This document shows positions 42,235-51,034 of a stretch of 64,000 nucleotides of DNA, piece by piece; the stretch's first letter is position 1, and each line of letters opens with the position of its first letter. The notes below the pieces were generated by a model. It was not told the origin of the DNA, searched no databases, and saw nothing but the letters and a program-made list of their open reading frames with translations. Source of the stretch: Huaxiibacter chinensis (lineage in GTDB: Bacteria > Pseudomonadota > Gammaproteobacteria > Enterobacterales > Enterobacteriaceae); assembly GCF_022171985.1 (NCBI RefSeq), contig NZ_JAJVHF010000003.1:186001-250000 (forward strand), given 5' to 3'. Made by a program: the position numbers and the translations under genes.

Positions 42235-43953
42235 GTGAAAAAGAAAGCCCCAACCATCACCGGAAATTTCACCCCGGCCCGCTTTTCGCTACTTTGTCTG
42301 GCCATATTGCTCAGCCTGGCTTTCCTTCTCGGGCGTGTCGCCTGGCTGCAAATTATCAAACCCGACAAGCTCGTTGAACAAGAGGATATGCGCTCCCTGC
42401 GCGAGGTGGCGATTCAGTCGCCGCGTGGCATGATTACCGATCGCGAAGGCAGGCCGCTGGCGGTGAGCGTGCCGGTCCGTGCGGTGTGGGCCGATCCGAA
42501 AACGGTGCTGGCCAAAGGGGGGGTGGGGTTTGACGCGCGATGGCAGGCGCTGGCCAGCGCGCTGCATATTTCGCTGTCATCGCTGGCTGCGCGTATTACC
42601 AGTAATCCGCAGGGACGCTTCATTTATCTGGCCCGCCAGGTGGACCCGTCCCAGGCGCAGTGGATCGATAAACTCAATCTACCGGGCATTAATTTGCGCG
42701 ATGAGTCACGCCGTTTTTATCCGGCAGGCCACATCGCCGCTAATCTGATTGGCTTTACCAATATTGACGGGCAGGGAATTGAAGGCGTTGAAAAAAGCTT
42801 TAATGCCCAGCTCACCGGTAAACCCGGTATCCGGCGCGTTCGTGAAGATCGCTATGGGCATGTCATCGAAAACCTGACCGAAGTGGCGCCGGTGCCTGCG
42901 CACAATATTCAGCTAAGTATCGATGAGCGACTGCAGACGCTTACCGAAGATGCATTAGATAACGCGGTGGTCTGGAATAAAGCCGAGTCAGGTGCCGCTG
43001 TGCTTATTGATGTGAATACGGGTGAAATTCTCTCCATGGCGAGTTACCCGGATTTCAATCCCAATAATCGCGAAGGCGCCACGATCGATGATTTTCGTAA
43101 TCGCGCCATCAGCGACACTTTTGAGCCTGGCTCAACGGTGAAGCCTCTGGTGTTAATGACGGCATTACAGCAGGGACTGGTACAGCCTGACAGCGTGATT
43201 GATACCCATCCTTATACACTGGACGGCCATCGTATCCGCGACGTGGGGTATTACCCCGAGCTGACGCTGACCGGTATTTTGCAAAAGTCGAGTGACACGG
43301 GCGTATCGCGTTTATCGCTGGCAATGCCCATCCAGCATCTGCTGGATACTTACAAAGGGTTCGGCTTTGGTACCACGACGGGCCTGGGATTAACCGGGGA
43401 GAGCAGCGGGCTGTTGCCCCAGCGTAAATTCTGGAGTCAGCTTGACCGGGCAACCTTTGCCTTTGGTTATGGCCTGATGGTAACGCCGTTGCAGCTGGCG
43501 CATGTCTACGCCACCGTGGGGAGTTTTGGCCAGGAGCGCCCGCTGTCGATCACGCGTATCGATCCGCCCGTTATGGGGCATCAGGTGATGCCGGAAAACA
43601 TCGTCCACGAGGTTGAACATATGATGGAAAGCGTAGCCTTGCCCGGCGGGGGCGGCATCAAAGCGGCGGTACGCGACTATCGGGTAGCGGTCAAAACGGG
43701 GACGGCGAAAAAAATCGGCGACGACGGGAAATATGTCGATAAGTATATTGCGTATACCGCAGGCGTAGCGCCAGCCAGCCATCCCCGATTTGCGCTGGCG
43801 GTCGTGATCAACGATCCGCAAAACGGCAGCTATTACGGTGGGGCGGTGTCAGCCCCGGTTTTCAGTCAGATTATGGGGGATGTGCTGCGTTTAGAGAACG
43901 TGGAGCCTGACGGATTACCCGCAGATTCGAGCCATCTTATCGTGATGCGTTAA
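42235..43953 (+). CDS. Second FtsI-type peptidoglycan transpeptidase (PBP3SAL-like)
   Basis: The 572-residue protein is a class B penicillin-binding protein resembling FtsI. It has an N-terminal transmembrane helix (LLCLAILLSLAFLLGRVAWL), a PBP dimer domain and the transpeptidase. Catalytic STVK is at 300-303 and KTG in VAVKTGTAKKIG; the second motif is SSD (352-354) rather than the SSN of FtsI. Chromosomal FtsI lies in the dcw cluster elsewhere, so this is a paralogue. Salmonella has such an enzyme, PBP3SAL, used for division in acid and in host cells; I believe this is its orthologue. GTG start with GGAGT upstream. Confidence 0.85.
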   Translation: MKKKAPTITGNFTPARFSLLCLAILLSLAFLLGRVAWLQIIKPDKLVEQEDMRSLREVAIQSPRGMITDREGRPLAVSVPVRAVWADPKTVLAKGGVGFDARWQALASALHISLSSLAARITSNPQGRFIYLARQVDPSQAQWIDKLNLPGINLRDESRRFYPAGHIAANLIGFTNIDGQGIEGVEKSFNAQLTGKPGIRRVREDRYGHVIENLTEVAPVPAHNIQLSIDERLQTLTEDALDNAVVWNKAESGAAVLIDVNTGEILSMASYPDFNPNNREGATIDDFRNRAISDTFEPGSTVKPLVLMTALQQGLVQPDSVIDTHPYTLDGHRIRDVGYYPELTLTGILQKSSDTGVSRLSLAMPIQHLLDTYKGFGFGTTTGLGLTGESSGLLPQRKFWSQLDRATFAFGYGLMVTPLQLAHVYATVGSFGQERPLSITRIDPPVMGHQVMPENIVHEVEHMMESVALPGGGGIKAAVRDYRVAVKTGTAKKIGDDGKYVDKYIAYTAGVAPASHPRFALAVVINDPQNGSYYGGAVSAPVFSQIMGDVLRLENVEPDGLPADSSHLIVMR

Positions 43954-44020
43954 CCCGGACGTTTTCTACAGGGGCGAATAGCGGTACACTTTCGCCCTTT
44001 GCGATCACCCCGGAGTTACC

Positions 44021-44884
44021 ATGTCTTTCAGTTGTCCTTTATGCCACGCGCCGCTGGCGTATGCAGAAAACAGTTATGCCTGTCCGCAGGGGCATCGGTT
44101 TGATAAGGCCAAAGAAGGGTATGTCAATTTACTGCCTGTACAGCACAAGCGCTCACGCGATCCGGGTGACAGTGCGGAGATGATGCAGGCGCGCAGGGCC
44201 TTCCTTGATGCCGGACATTATCAACCGCTCCGGGATGCGGTGGCGCAGCGTCTCAGCACGCTGCCCGGAGAACATCCACAGTCGATTCTGGATATTGGCT
44301 GCGGGGAAGGGTATTACACGGCTGCTTTTGCGGCGATTGCCGCCACGAAAGGCGCAGAAACCTTTGGTCTGGACGTCTCTAAATCGGCCATACGGGCGGC
44401 GGCAAAACGTTATCCTGAGGTGATGTTTTGCGTGGCCTCAAGCCATCGCCTGCCGTTTGCTGATGCCAGTCAGGATGCCATTATCCGCATTTATGCTCCC
44501 TGCAAAGGTGAAGAGCTGGCGCGCGTCGTGAAGCCTGGCGGCTGGGTCATTACGGTCACGCCGGGCCCCCGGCATCTGATGGAGCTGAAGGGATTGATCT
44601 ACGATGAAGTGCATCTTCATGCCCCTCATTCTGAACAGCTTGTTGGTTTTTCCCTGGAACAGGAGCAGTCGCTGGCCTATCAGATGACGCTCAGCGGGGG
44701 AGAAGCCGTGGCCCTGTTGCAAATGACCCCGTTTGCCTGGCGGGCAAAGCCGGAGGTCTGGGATGCACTGGCGCAGAAAGAGGAGTTTAACTGCCAGACG
44801 GATTTCAGCATCCACTGCTGGCAGCGTGAGACGATATTATCCGGCGAAGTGGGCCCAGAGAAGTTGCACACCGATTCCGATTAA
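44021..44884 (+). CDS. rlmA: 23S rRNA m1G745 methyltransferase RlmA
   Basis: RlmA methylates G745 in helix 35 of 23S rRNA. The 287-residue protein starts with the zinc site CPLCH...CPQGH (residues 5-25), has SAM-binding [15 protein letters not shown] and [22 protein letters not shown], and [21 protein letters not shown]. The E. coli enzyme has 269 residues; here the C-terminus is about 15 residues longer ([16 protein letters not shown]) and overlaps the convergent mntP gene by 48 bases. ATG has CCGGAGT upstream. Confidence 0.95.
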   Translation: MSFSCPLCHAPLAYAENSYACPQGHRFDKAKEGYVNLLPVQHKRSRDPGDSAEMMQARRAFLDAGHYQPLRDAVAQRLSTLPGEHPQSILDIGCGEGYYTAAFAAIAATKGAETFGLDVSKSAIRAAAKRYPEVMFCVASSHRLPFADASQDAIIRIYAPCKGEELARVVKPGGWVITVTPGPRHLMELKGLIYDEVHLHAPHSEQLVGFSLEQEQSLAYQMTLSGGEAVALLQMTPFAWRAKPEVWDALAQKEEFNCQTDFSIHCWQRETILSGEVGPEKLHTDSD

Positions 44885-45403
44885 TACCACACCGCCCAGA
44901 ATCTCGGCTCGCTTGCCTAACAGCGGGCCGATAAAGCGTCCAATCATCATACCCAGCGTGGACATCACCAGCGTCGCGCAGCCGATAGCCAGAGCCGTAG
45001 CGATAATATTCACCTGCATAAAGGCAAGGCCGACCCCCACAGCCATCGCATCCAGACTGGTCGCGATCGCGGTGGTGACTAACAGCCAGAAACCGTGACG
45101 ATGCAGTGGTGTCTCGTCTTCGTCGTGATGTCCACGAAGCCCTTCAATCATCATTCTCCCGCCCAAAAAGACCAGAAGAATAAAGGCAATCCAGTGGTTC
45201 CACTCCAGCACAAACTGGCTGGCGAGCATACCGAGCGCCCAGCCGATAAGCGGGGTGAGAGTTTCAATCGCGCCAAAAATCAGACCTGTGCGAAGCGCTT
45301 CGGAAAATTTGGGTTTGTGCAGCGTGGCGCCTTTTCCGATGGAGACGGCAAAAGCGTCCATGGACATACCAAAAGCGAGAAGGATCGTAGCGGAGAGATT
45401 CAT
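44837..45403 (-). CDS. mntP: Manganese exporter MntP
   Basis: MntP pumps Mn2+ out of the cytoplasm. The start at 45403 gives 188 residues, the E. coli length, beginning [25 protein letters not shown]; 13 more in-frame residues upstream belong to the leader. Six hydrophobic segments are visible, and the two half-repeats carry the acidic GMSMDAFA and TSLDAMAVG metal-binding motifs. A yybP-ykoY riboswitch stands in the leader. The gene overlaps the 3' end of rlmA on the opposite strand. Confidence 0.94.
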   Translation of the reverse strand: MNLSATILLAFGMSMDAFAVSIGKGATLHKPKFSEALRTGLIFGAIETLTPLIGWALGMLASQFVLEWNHWIAFILLVFLGGRMMIEGLRGHHDEDETPLHRHGFWLLVTTAIATSLDAMAVGVGLAFMQVNIIATALAIGCATLVMSTLGMMIGRFIGPLLGKRAEILGGVVLIGIGVQLLWAHFAG

Positions 45404-45474
45404 TCGTGCGTCCAGACCGGGAATATCCATATGACACATCACTGCCCCCAGTAAACAGCAGTTGATGCGTCTAT

Positions 45475-45605
45475 GGTCTCGCCTGATTGTTTACGCACCG
45501 GTTACAGTGCAGTAAGTCATCCGTACGCACCACGTTTTGCAACGAGTATGTTGACACGTACATTTCCCGCAAACAGGAAATCGGCTACTCCCCAACGACG
45601 GGCGC
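45475..45605 (-). promoter_or_regulatory. yybP-ykoY manganese riboswitch of mntP
   Basis: On the leftward strand the leader contains TTGGGGAGTAGCC (plus 45583-45595), the CGTACGGATGAC element (plus 45516-45527) and the CAGGCGAGACC end, all in the order of the E. coli mntP riboswitch as I remember it. Mn2+ binding at this aptamer raises mntP translation. The exact ends are estimated. Confidence 0.85.
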
Positions 45606-45804
45606 AACCTTAACATATTTTGAGAATATAAAACAAGAATCAAAGGCCATTATTAGATTGGCTTATTGATAACGATTTTCATTAAGTGTGATTGGTGAAG
45701 CAACGGTTAAATAATATAAGTTATTCAGAAAATGAAATATAGCTAAGGCTATATAGCGTCCGGTCAAAATCACAGCACAATATAGCCTTTGCTATAAACA
45801 TAAC
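45606..45804. other. AT-rich region upstream of the mntP leader
   Basis: This 199-base stretch lies between the mntP riboswitch and the end of yobD. It contains short runs of A and T and an imperfect palindrome around GATAACGATTTTCATTAAG (45667-45685) that could bind a regulator such as a metal sensor. No gene or RNA was recognised. Confidence 0.35.
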
Positions 45805-46263
45805 TCATTGAGTTTTAATGATAACTTTGTATATTTTTTCCAGGTCGTCAATATCTTTCACGCGGATAAGAAGACGGCGTTGTTCCAGTTGCATCACCAG
45901 CACACCATCTTCCGATAAATTCATCTCTTTAATACGGTTATATTCTATCCATATGTTGGCGAAGAAAAAACCGTGATTTTTAAAAATAAGCTTAGGGGCG
46001 CGGATCCAGAAGAGATAGATCGCCATTAATGCCAGTGCACATAATAACCATGTGGTGATTAATGCACCGTGGCTCATCACGTTATTGTAAATCAGGATGG
46101 CCAGCAAACCGGCGAAGATGAAGGCATCGATACGACCACGACGCAGAAGAGGGATGGTGAGCAGCGTTTCGCCGTGGCGGCGGGGCATGATCAATTCGTC
46201 GTAAATGGCATACGCCAGAAGAGCAACAATAAAGACAACCAGCACGATATCCGTAACCGTCAT
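45805..46263 (-). CDS. yobD: YobD, conserved membrane protein (UPF0266)
   Basis: The start at 46263 gives 152 residues, the usual length, beginning [29 protein letters not shown], a first transmembrane helix. Two more follow ([35 protein letters not shown]). The cytoplasmic C-terminus with [35 protein letters not shown] is strongly conserved. Function is unknown. It lies downstream of manZ on the same strand, separated by a terminator. Confidence 0.92.
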   Translation of the reverse strand: MTVTDIVLVVFIVALLAYAIYDELIMPRRHGETLLTIPLLRRGRIDAFIFAGLLAILIYNNVMSHGALITTWLLCALALMAIYLFWIRAPKLIFKNHGFFFANIWIEYNRIKEMNLSEDGVLVMQLEQRRLLIRVKDIDDLEKIYKVIIKTQ

Positions 46264-46278
46264 TCGTCCTCCAGATAA

Positions 46279-46304
46279 TAAAAAACCGGGGGCAAGCCCC
46301 CGGC
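46279..46304 (-). terminator. Intrinsic terminator of the manXYZ operon
   Basis: Read leftward: stem CCGGGGGC/GCCCCCGG with a two-base loop (TT), then a T-run of six. It stands 14 bases after the manZ stop. Confidence 0.92.
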
Positions 46305-46318
46305 TGAAAGTACAACGC

Positions 46319-47179
46319 TTACAGACCCAGCAGGCCGATGGCGTAACCCACGATACCGATGACGAAGAAGCCAACGATGATCCACAGGGCGTTTACTTTT
46401 TTACGCAGCAGCCACATACAGGCAAAGGTCAGCAGCAGCGGCACCAGGCCTGGCATCAGCTGATCGAGGATGGTCTGCACAGTGGTGACATTCTCTTTCC
46501 CGGTCTGGTCAGTAATACGCGACACGACCAGCGGGATGTTCACATGCGTCCACTTGTTAACCAGGGCCCCCATGACAAACAGGCCAAGAATAGATGCCCC
46601 CTCTGTCAATTTCTGCAGGAAACCGCCGCCCATATCTTTAACGATGTCGACGCCTTTGCTGTAACCGTATGCCACACCGTAATAACGCGTGAGCAAACGT
46701 ACGGCATTGAACAGGATAAAGAACAGCAGGGGTCCCAGCAGGCTGCCGCTCATGGCGATACCTGCACCAAGGGCTGCAAAGACCGGACGCACGGTACCCC
46801 AGAAGATCGGGTCACCGACGCCTGCCAGCGGGCCCATCAGACCGACTTTAATACCGTTGATGGCACCATCGTCGATCTCTGCGCCGTTCGCACGCTGCTC
46901 TTCCATCGCCAGCGTGACGCCCAGAACCGGTGCGGCAACGTAAGGATGGGTGTTGAAGAACTCCAGGTGACGCTTAATCGCCTGGCGGCGCGCTTCGTTA
47001 TTTTCCGGATACAGGCGTTTGATCGCCGGAACCATAGAGAAGCAGAAGCCCAGCGCCTGCATACGTTCGAAGTTCCATGAACCCTGGAACAGATTTGAAC
47101 GCAGGAACACGCCGCGAATGTCGCTTGGGGTGAGTTTCTTCTCAGGGGTAGTTTTTGTCATATCAACCATTTCGCTCAC
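46319..47179 (-). CDS. manZ: Mannose PTS enzyme IID, ManZ
   Basis: ManZ forms with ManY the membrane channel of the mannose/glucose/glucosamine phosphotransferase system and is also needed for lambda DNA entry and some microcins. The 286-residue protein starts [16 protein letters not shown] and carries [57 protein letters not shown]-like segments and a C-terminal membrane segment. Length matches E. coli. Three bases separate it from manY. Confidence 0.96.
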   Translation of the reverse strand: MSEMVDMTKTTPEKKLTPSDIRGVFLRSNLFQGSWNFERMQALGFCFSMVPAIKRLYPENNEARRQAIKRHLEFFNTHPYVAAPVLGVTLAMEEQRANGAEIDDGAINGIKVGLMGPLAGVGDPIFWGTVRPVFAALGAGIAMSGSLLGPLLFFILFNAVRLLTRYYGVAYGYSKGVDIVKDMGGGFLQKLTEGASILGLFVMGALVNKWTHVNIPLVVSRITDQTGKENVTTVQTILDQLMPGLVPLLLTFACMWLLRKKVNALWIIVGFFVIGIVGYAIGLLGL

Positions 47180-47182
47180 CTG

Positions 47183-47983
47183 CTAGTCCAGTTCGTTATC
47201 GAGATCGTTGTTACCCGCAGCCTGAGCTGGAGCACCTGCGACGCGGTTATATTTCGGGCTAAGCTGGATATACAGAATAGCCATCACCGCACCAATCACA
47301 CCCAGAGCGACCAGGTTGAAGTTGGTGAATGCCGCGGTCACGAAGCCGAGGTAGAAGAACGGCATCAGGTAGCCTGCGCGCATCATGTTGATGACCATCG
47401 CATAACCGACGACCACGATCATGCCGCCTGCGATATTCAAGCCGCTGGTGACCACTTCCGGAATCGCATTCAACAGACCCTGAACTTCGCTGGTCCCTAC
47501 AGAAATCGCCACGATAACGGCCGGGATAGCGATACGCATCGCCTGCAGGAAGAGAGAGGAGACGTGAAGCCACGAGAGGGCCGTCAGGTTTCCGCTATCG
47601 GCCGCCTTATCTGCCGCATGCTGGAATGCCACGGTAATAGTACGAACGATAATGGTCAGGACCTGACCTGCCGCTGCCAGAGGGATCGCCAGGGCGATAC
47701 CCGCACCGATGTTTTGGTGTCCGGCAATAACCAGAACGGTCGAGATGATAGAGGCCAGAGCCGCATCAGGCGCAACGGCCGCACCGATGTTCATCCATCC
47801 CAGGGCGATCATTTCCAGCGTACCACCGATGATGATGCCGGTTTTCATATCGCCAAGAACGGCGCCGATTAACGTACAGGCCACCAGTGGGCGGTGAAAC
47901 TGAAATTCATCAAGTACGGATTCCATACCGGCAATACACGCAACGATGAACACCAGCACAATCTGAAGAGTGGTAATCTCCAT
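47183..47983 (-). CDS. manY: Mannose PTS enzyme IIC, ManY
   Basis: ManY is the translocating membrane component. The 266-residue protein begins MEITTLQIVLVFIVACIAGMESVLDEFQFHRPL and has about eight hydrophobic segments, with GGTLEMIALGWMNIGAAVAPDAALASI as the family signature and a polar Asn/Asp-rich C-terminus (AAGNNDLDNELD). Length equals E. coli ManY. It is the second gene of manXYZ, 47 bases after manX. Confidence 0.96.
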   Translation of the reverse strand: MEITTLQIVLVFIVACIAGMESVLDEFQFHRPLVACTLIGAVLGDMKTGIIIGGTLEMIALGWMNIGAAVAPDAALASIISTVLVIAGHQNIGAGIALAIPLAAAGQVLTIIVRTITVAFQHAADKAADSGNLTALSWLHVSSLFLQAMRIAIPAVIVAISVGTSEVQGLLNAIPEVVTSGLNIAGGMIVVVGYAMVINMMRAGYLMPFFYLGFVTAAFTNFNLVALGVIGAVMAILYIQLSPKYNRVAGAPAQAAGNNDLDNELD

Positions 47984-48030
47984 TGTACTTCTCCTATAAC
48001 ATAAGCTTTATGTGAAGAATCAGCGCGGGG

Positions 48031-49002
48031 TTATTTTCCCACTTTGCCGATCAAATCCATCATTTTCAGTTTCTGGTCGGTGGACACCTTACGGGCCTCC
48101 AGCTCGATATTGCGGGCATTCAGTTTTTTGAATGCTTCAATATCTTTTTCATCGACTGAAATCGCATTGTTCACCTGTGTTTTGCCCTGACGGAACGCCA
48201 TACCGCCGATATTCACAGAAGTAATCTTAACGCCGCCCTCTACAACACGTTCGACATCGGTTGGATTGGTAAACAGCAGCATGACGCGCTCGCCCGCATA
48301 TTTCGGGTTGTTGTAAACGCGGATCATTTTGGCGACATCCACCACGTGGGCGGTAACGCCCGGAGGAGCAACCTGGGTCAGAAGGGTTTTACGCACGGTA
48401 TCCGCAGCCACTTCGTCACTGACGACGATGATGCGTTTGACGTTCGTTTCTTTGGTCCAGCGGGTGGCAACCTGGCCGTGGATCAAACGGTCATCGATAC
48501 GGGCAAGCCCGATCACCATGTAATCGTTCGGCCCCATAGGTTTGGCAGGCGCCGCAGGCGCTGCGGTTTTTGCCGCCGCGGCGACCGGAGCGGGTTTCTC
48601 CACAGGCTGGGCTTTCAGCGCTTTCACGCCTTCCCGGCCTGTTTCAACTGCCAGAGCGACCAGTTCGTCGAAACTCGGGTTATCATCGCGTGCCATGAAG
48701 GTTTCGACCAGCATCGGAATATTGACGCCCGCGATGACTTCGTAATGCTCTTTATCGACGACAATGCGGCTGGCAGCATTAAACGGACTGCCTCCCCATG
48801 TATCGACGAGAAATAGCACGCCTGCACTCGTATCTAGCTTTTCCAGCTGAGCAGTGTACTTTTCAATCAGCGTTTCGGCGTTTTCACCGGGAACGAAATC
48901 GATCCAGCCGACGTTTTCCTGCTCGCCCAATAGCATTTCTGCTGTTTTGAGCAACTGCTCTGCAGCCCAACCATGTGTGCCTATCACAATAGCAATGGTC
49001 AC
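48031..49002 (-). CDS. manX: Mannose PTS enzyme IIAB, ManX
   Basis: ManX accepts phosphate from HPr and passes it to the sugar. The 323-residue cytoplasmic protein has the IIA domain (residues 1-135) with His10 in VIGTHGWAAEQLL, an Ala/Pro/Lys-rich linker (about 136-155), and the IIB domain with the phosphorylated His in RIDDRLIHGQVATRWTK. It is the first gene of the leftward manXYZ operon and follows AGGAGG (49005-49010). SgrS sRNA regulates this start in E. coli; whether the pairing site is kept was not tested by eye. Confidence 0.97.
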   Translation of the reverse strand: MTIAIVIGTHGWAAEQLLKTAEMLLGEQENVGWIDFVPGENAETLIEKYTAQLEKLDTSAGVLFLVDTWGGSPFNAASRIVVDKEHYEVIAGVNIPMLVETFMARDDNPSFDELVALAVETGREGVKALKAQPVEKPAPVAAAAKTAAPAAPAKPMGPNDYMVIGLARIDDRLIHGQVATRWTKETNVKRIIVVSDEVAADTVRKTLLTQVAPPGVTAHVVDVAKMIRVYNNPKYAGERVMLLFTNPTDVERVVEGGVKITSVNIGGMAFRQGKTQVNNAISVDEKDIEAFKKLNARNIELEARKVSTDQKLKMMDLIGKVGK

Positions 49003-49122
49003 TTGCTACCTCCTTTTATTATCATTGATACGTCTGTCTGGCAGGCGTATTGAGAATCGTCGTCGGCGAACCGAATCGATTCAGATAAGGGTTAGAGTTC
49101 AATTAACGAAGACTTCCGCGAT

Positions 49123-49169
49123 TTATTTTAGATAGTGAAAAAATAATTTATGTGATGAAGATCCGTAAT
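49123..49169 (-). promoter_or_regulatory. Probable Mlc operator and CRP site before manX
   Basis: The near-palindrome TTATTTT-N9-AAAAATAA-like (49123-49146) resembles an Mlc site. Directly next to it, TTATGTGATGAAGATCCG (49148 onward) keeps one strong half of a CRP site (TGTGA) and a weaker other half. Both regulators control manX in E. coli. The site identities are inferred by eye. Confidence 0.5.
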
Positions 49170-49268
49170 TTAGCGATGCATTGCAGAAAGTTCTGTAATG
49201 TAAAACGCGTATGTAACAGATGTTTGCAAAGGAAAGTAAATCTTTGCCAAAAATAACGTCTCTCTGAT

Positions 49269-49478
49269 ATGTTTAGCCTCCGTTTAATCGATCAGGAGTA
49301 TAGGGCATCAGCCCACTGTATGGACCGTCACCGACGCCAATCATCTTACAGGCCATTTCGCGCCTCGCTTGCCGGCGACTCTCGCCACCCATTACTCACG
49401 CATACCGCCGTTTCGCCCAACACTTTCGGGGCGCCGTTTAGTCATTCCTTTAGCAGGAGCTTGTCATGGAATTCTTAA
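49269..49478 (+). CDS. Leader ORF overlapping the yoaE start (YoaL-like)
   Basis: A 69-codon frame ([12 protein letters not shown] start) covers most of the yoaE leader and stops 13 bases inside yoaE, the classic form of translational coupling. A second in-frame ATG at 49320 is present. The 3' part ([22 protein letters not shown]) is Ser-rich. I recall a small protein YoaL just before yoaE in E. coli, with two start codons; the similarity of position suggests this is its counterpart. No strong ribosome site precedes either start, so it may act more as a regulatory frame than as a protein. Confidence 0.5.
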   Translation: MFSLRLIDQEYRASAHCMDRHRRQSSYRPFRASLAGDSRHPLLTHTAVSPNTFGAPFSHSFSRSLSWNS

Positions 49479-51022
49479 TGGACCCGTCAATCTGGGTGGG
49501 TTTACTGACGCTGGTTGTGCTTGAAATCGTCTTAGGTATCGACAACCTGGTGTTTATCGCCATCCTTGCGGATAAATTGCCGCCTAAACAACGCGACAAA
49601 GCCCGTTTAATCGGTCTTTCGCTGGCGCTCTTCATGCGTCTTGGCCTCCTGTCCGTTATTTCGTGGATGGTCACGCTGACCAAACCGTTGTTTACCGTAT
49701 TCGATTTCACCTTCTCAGGGCGCGATCTGATCATGCTGGTGGGGGGGCTTTTCCTGTTGTTCAAAGCGACCACGGAACTGCATGAGCGGCTGGAGAACCG
49801 GCAACATGATGACGGCCACGGTAAAGGCTATGCGAGCTTCTGGGTCGTGGTACTGCAGATCGTTGTCCTGGATGCTGTCTTCTCGCTGGACGCGGTGATT
49901 ACCGCTGTCGGGATGGTGAACCATCTGCCGGTGATGATGGCGGCGGTCGTGATTGCAATGGCCGTAATGCTTCTGGCCTCCAAACCGTTGACGCGGTTCG
50001 TGAACGAACATCCTACGGTGGTGGTGCTCTGTCTGAGCTTCTTGCTGATGATCGGCCTAAGCCTGGTGGCAGAAGGTTTTGGTTTCCATATCCCGAAAGG
50101 CTATCTCTACGCCGCGATAGGTTTCTCGATCATTATCGAACTGTTTAACCAGATTGCGCGTCGTAACTTTATCAAGCAGCAGTCGGTACAACCCCTGCGT
50201 GCCCGTACGGCTGATGCCATTCTGCGCCTGATGGGGGGGCGTCGTCAGACGGCCCAACCTGAGATAGCGAACACGAATCCTGTGCCGGTCCCGGAAGGCG
50301 CTTTCGTTGAGCAAGAGCGCTATATGATTAACGGCGTGCTGTCTCTGGCCTCACGCTCTTTGCGCGGCATTATGACGCCACGCGGTGAAATCAGCTGGGT
50401 CGATGCGAATCTGAGCGTGGACGAAATTCGTCAGCAGCTCTTATCGTCACCGCACAGCCTGTTCCCGGTGTGTCGGGGTGAACTCGATGAGATCATCGGC
50501 GTGGTTCGCGCGAAAGAGATGCTGGTCGCGCTGGAGGAGGGGGCAAATGTGGAATCTATCGCTGCCGCAACGCCTGCGATTGTAGTGCCGGAAACCCTGG
50601 ACCCGATCAACCTTCTGAGCGTGCTGCGCCGGGCTCGCGGTAGCTTCGTCATCGTCACCAATGAGTTTGGCGTGGTGCAGGGGCTGGTCACGCCGCTGGA
50701 CGTGCTGGAAGCCATTGCGGGTGAATTCCCGGATGAAGATGAGACCCCGGAAATTGTCGCGGACAATGACGGCTGGCTGGTTAAGGGGACCACTGACCTG
50801 CACGCGCTGCAGCACACGCTGGGTCTGGACAATATCATTAACGACGAAGAGGATATTGCCACCGTCGCGGGGCTGGTGATTGCCATTAATGGTCAAATCC
50901 CGCGCACGGGCGACGTCCTTGAACTGCCGCCGCTGACGATCACCATCGTTGAGGCTAATGATTACCGCATTGATATGGTGCGTATTGTTAAAGAGCAGCC
51001 AGAGCACGACGAAGACGAGTAA
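49466..51022 (+). CDS. yoaE: YoaE, TerC-type membrane protein with CBS and CorC domains
   Basis: The 518-residue protein has an N-terminal TerC domain of about seven membrane helices ([30 protein letters not shown] with the conserved Asp; [22 protein letters not shown]) and a cytoplasmic part with two CBS domains ([35 protein letters not shown]) and a CorC/HlyC transporter-associated domain ending HDEDE. TerC proteins export metal ions or protect against Mn2+ during secretion. ATG has AGGAG upstream. The gene is in the usual E. coli place and equal in length (518). Confidence 0.93.
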   Translation: MEFLMDPSIWVGLLTLVVLEIVLGIDNLVFIAILADKLPPKQRDKARLIGLSLALFMRLGLLSVISWMVTLTKPLFTVFDFTFSGRDLIMLVGGLFLLFKATTELHERLENRQHDDGHGKGYASFWVVVLQIVVLDAVFSLDAVITAVGMVNHLPVMMAAVVIAMAVMLLASKPLTRFVNEHPTVVVLCLSFLLMIGLSLVAEGFGFHIPKGYLYAAIGFSIIIELFNQIARRNFIKQQSVQPLRARTADAILRLMGGRRQTAQPEIANTNPVPVPEGAFVEQERYMINGVLSLASRSLRGIMTPRGEISWVDANLSVDEIRQQLLSSPHSLFPVCRGELDEIIGVVRAKEMLVALEEGANVESIAAATPAIVVPETLDPINLLSVLRRARGSFVIVTNEFGVVQGLVTPLDVLEAIAGEFPDEDETPEIVADNDGWLVKGTTDLHALQHTLGLDNIINDEEDIATVAGLVIAINGQIPRTGDVLELPPLTITIVEANDYRIDMVRIVKEQPEHDEDE

Positions 51023-51034
51023 TCGGGCTTAACG

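Noticed and set aside
46205-47080. Open frame of 291 codons on the plus strand opposite manZ and yobD
   Set aside because: The product has His/Gln-rich low-complexity sequence and no family resemblance; both genes on the other strand are certain.
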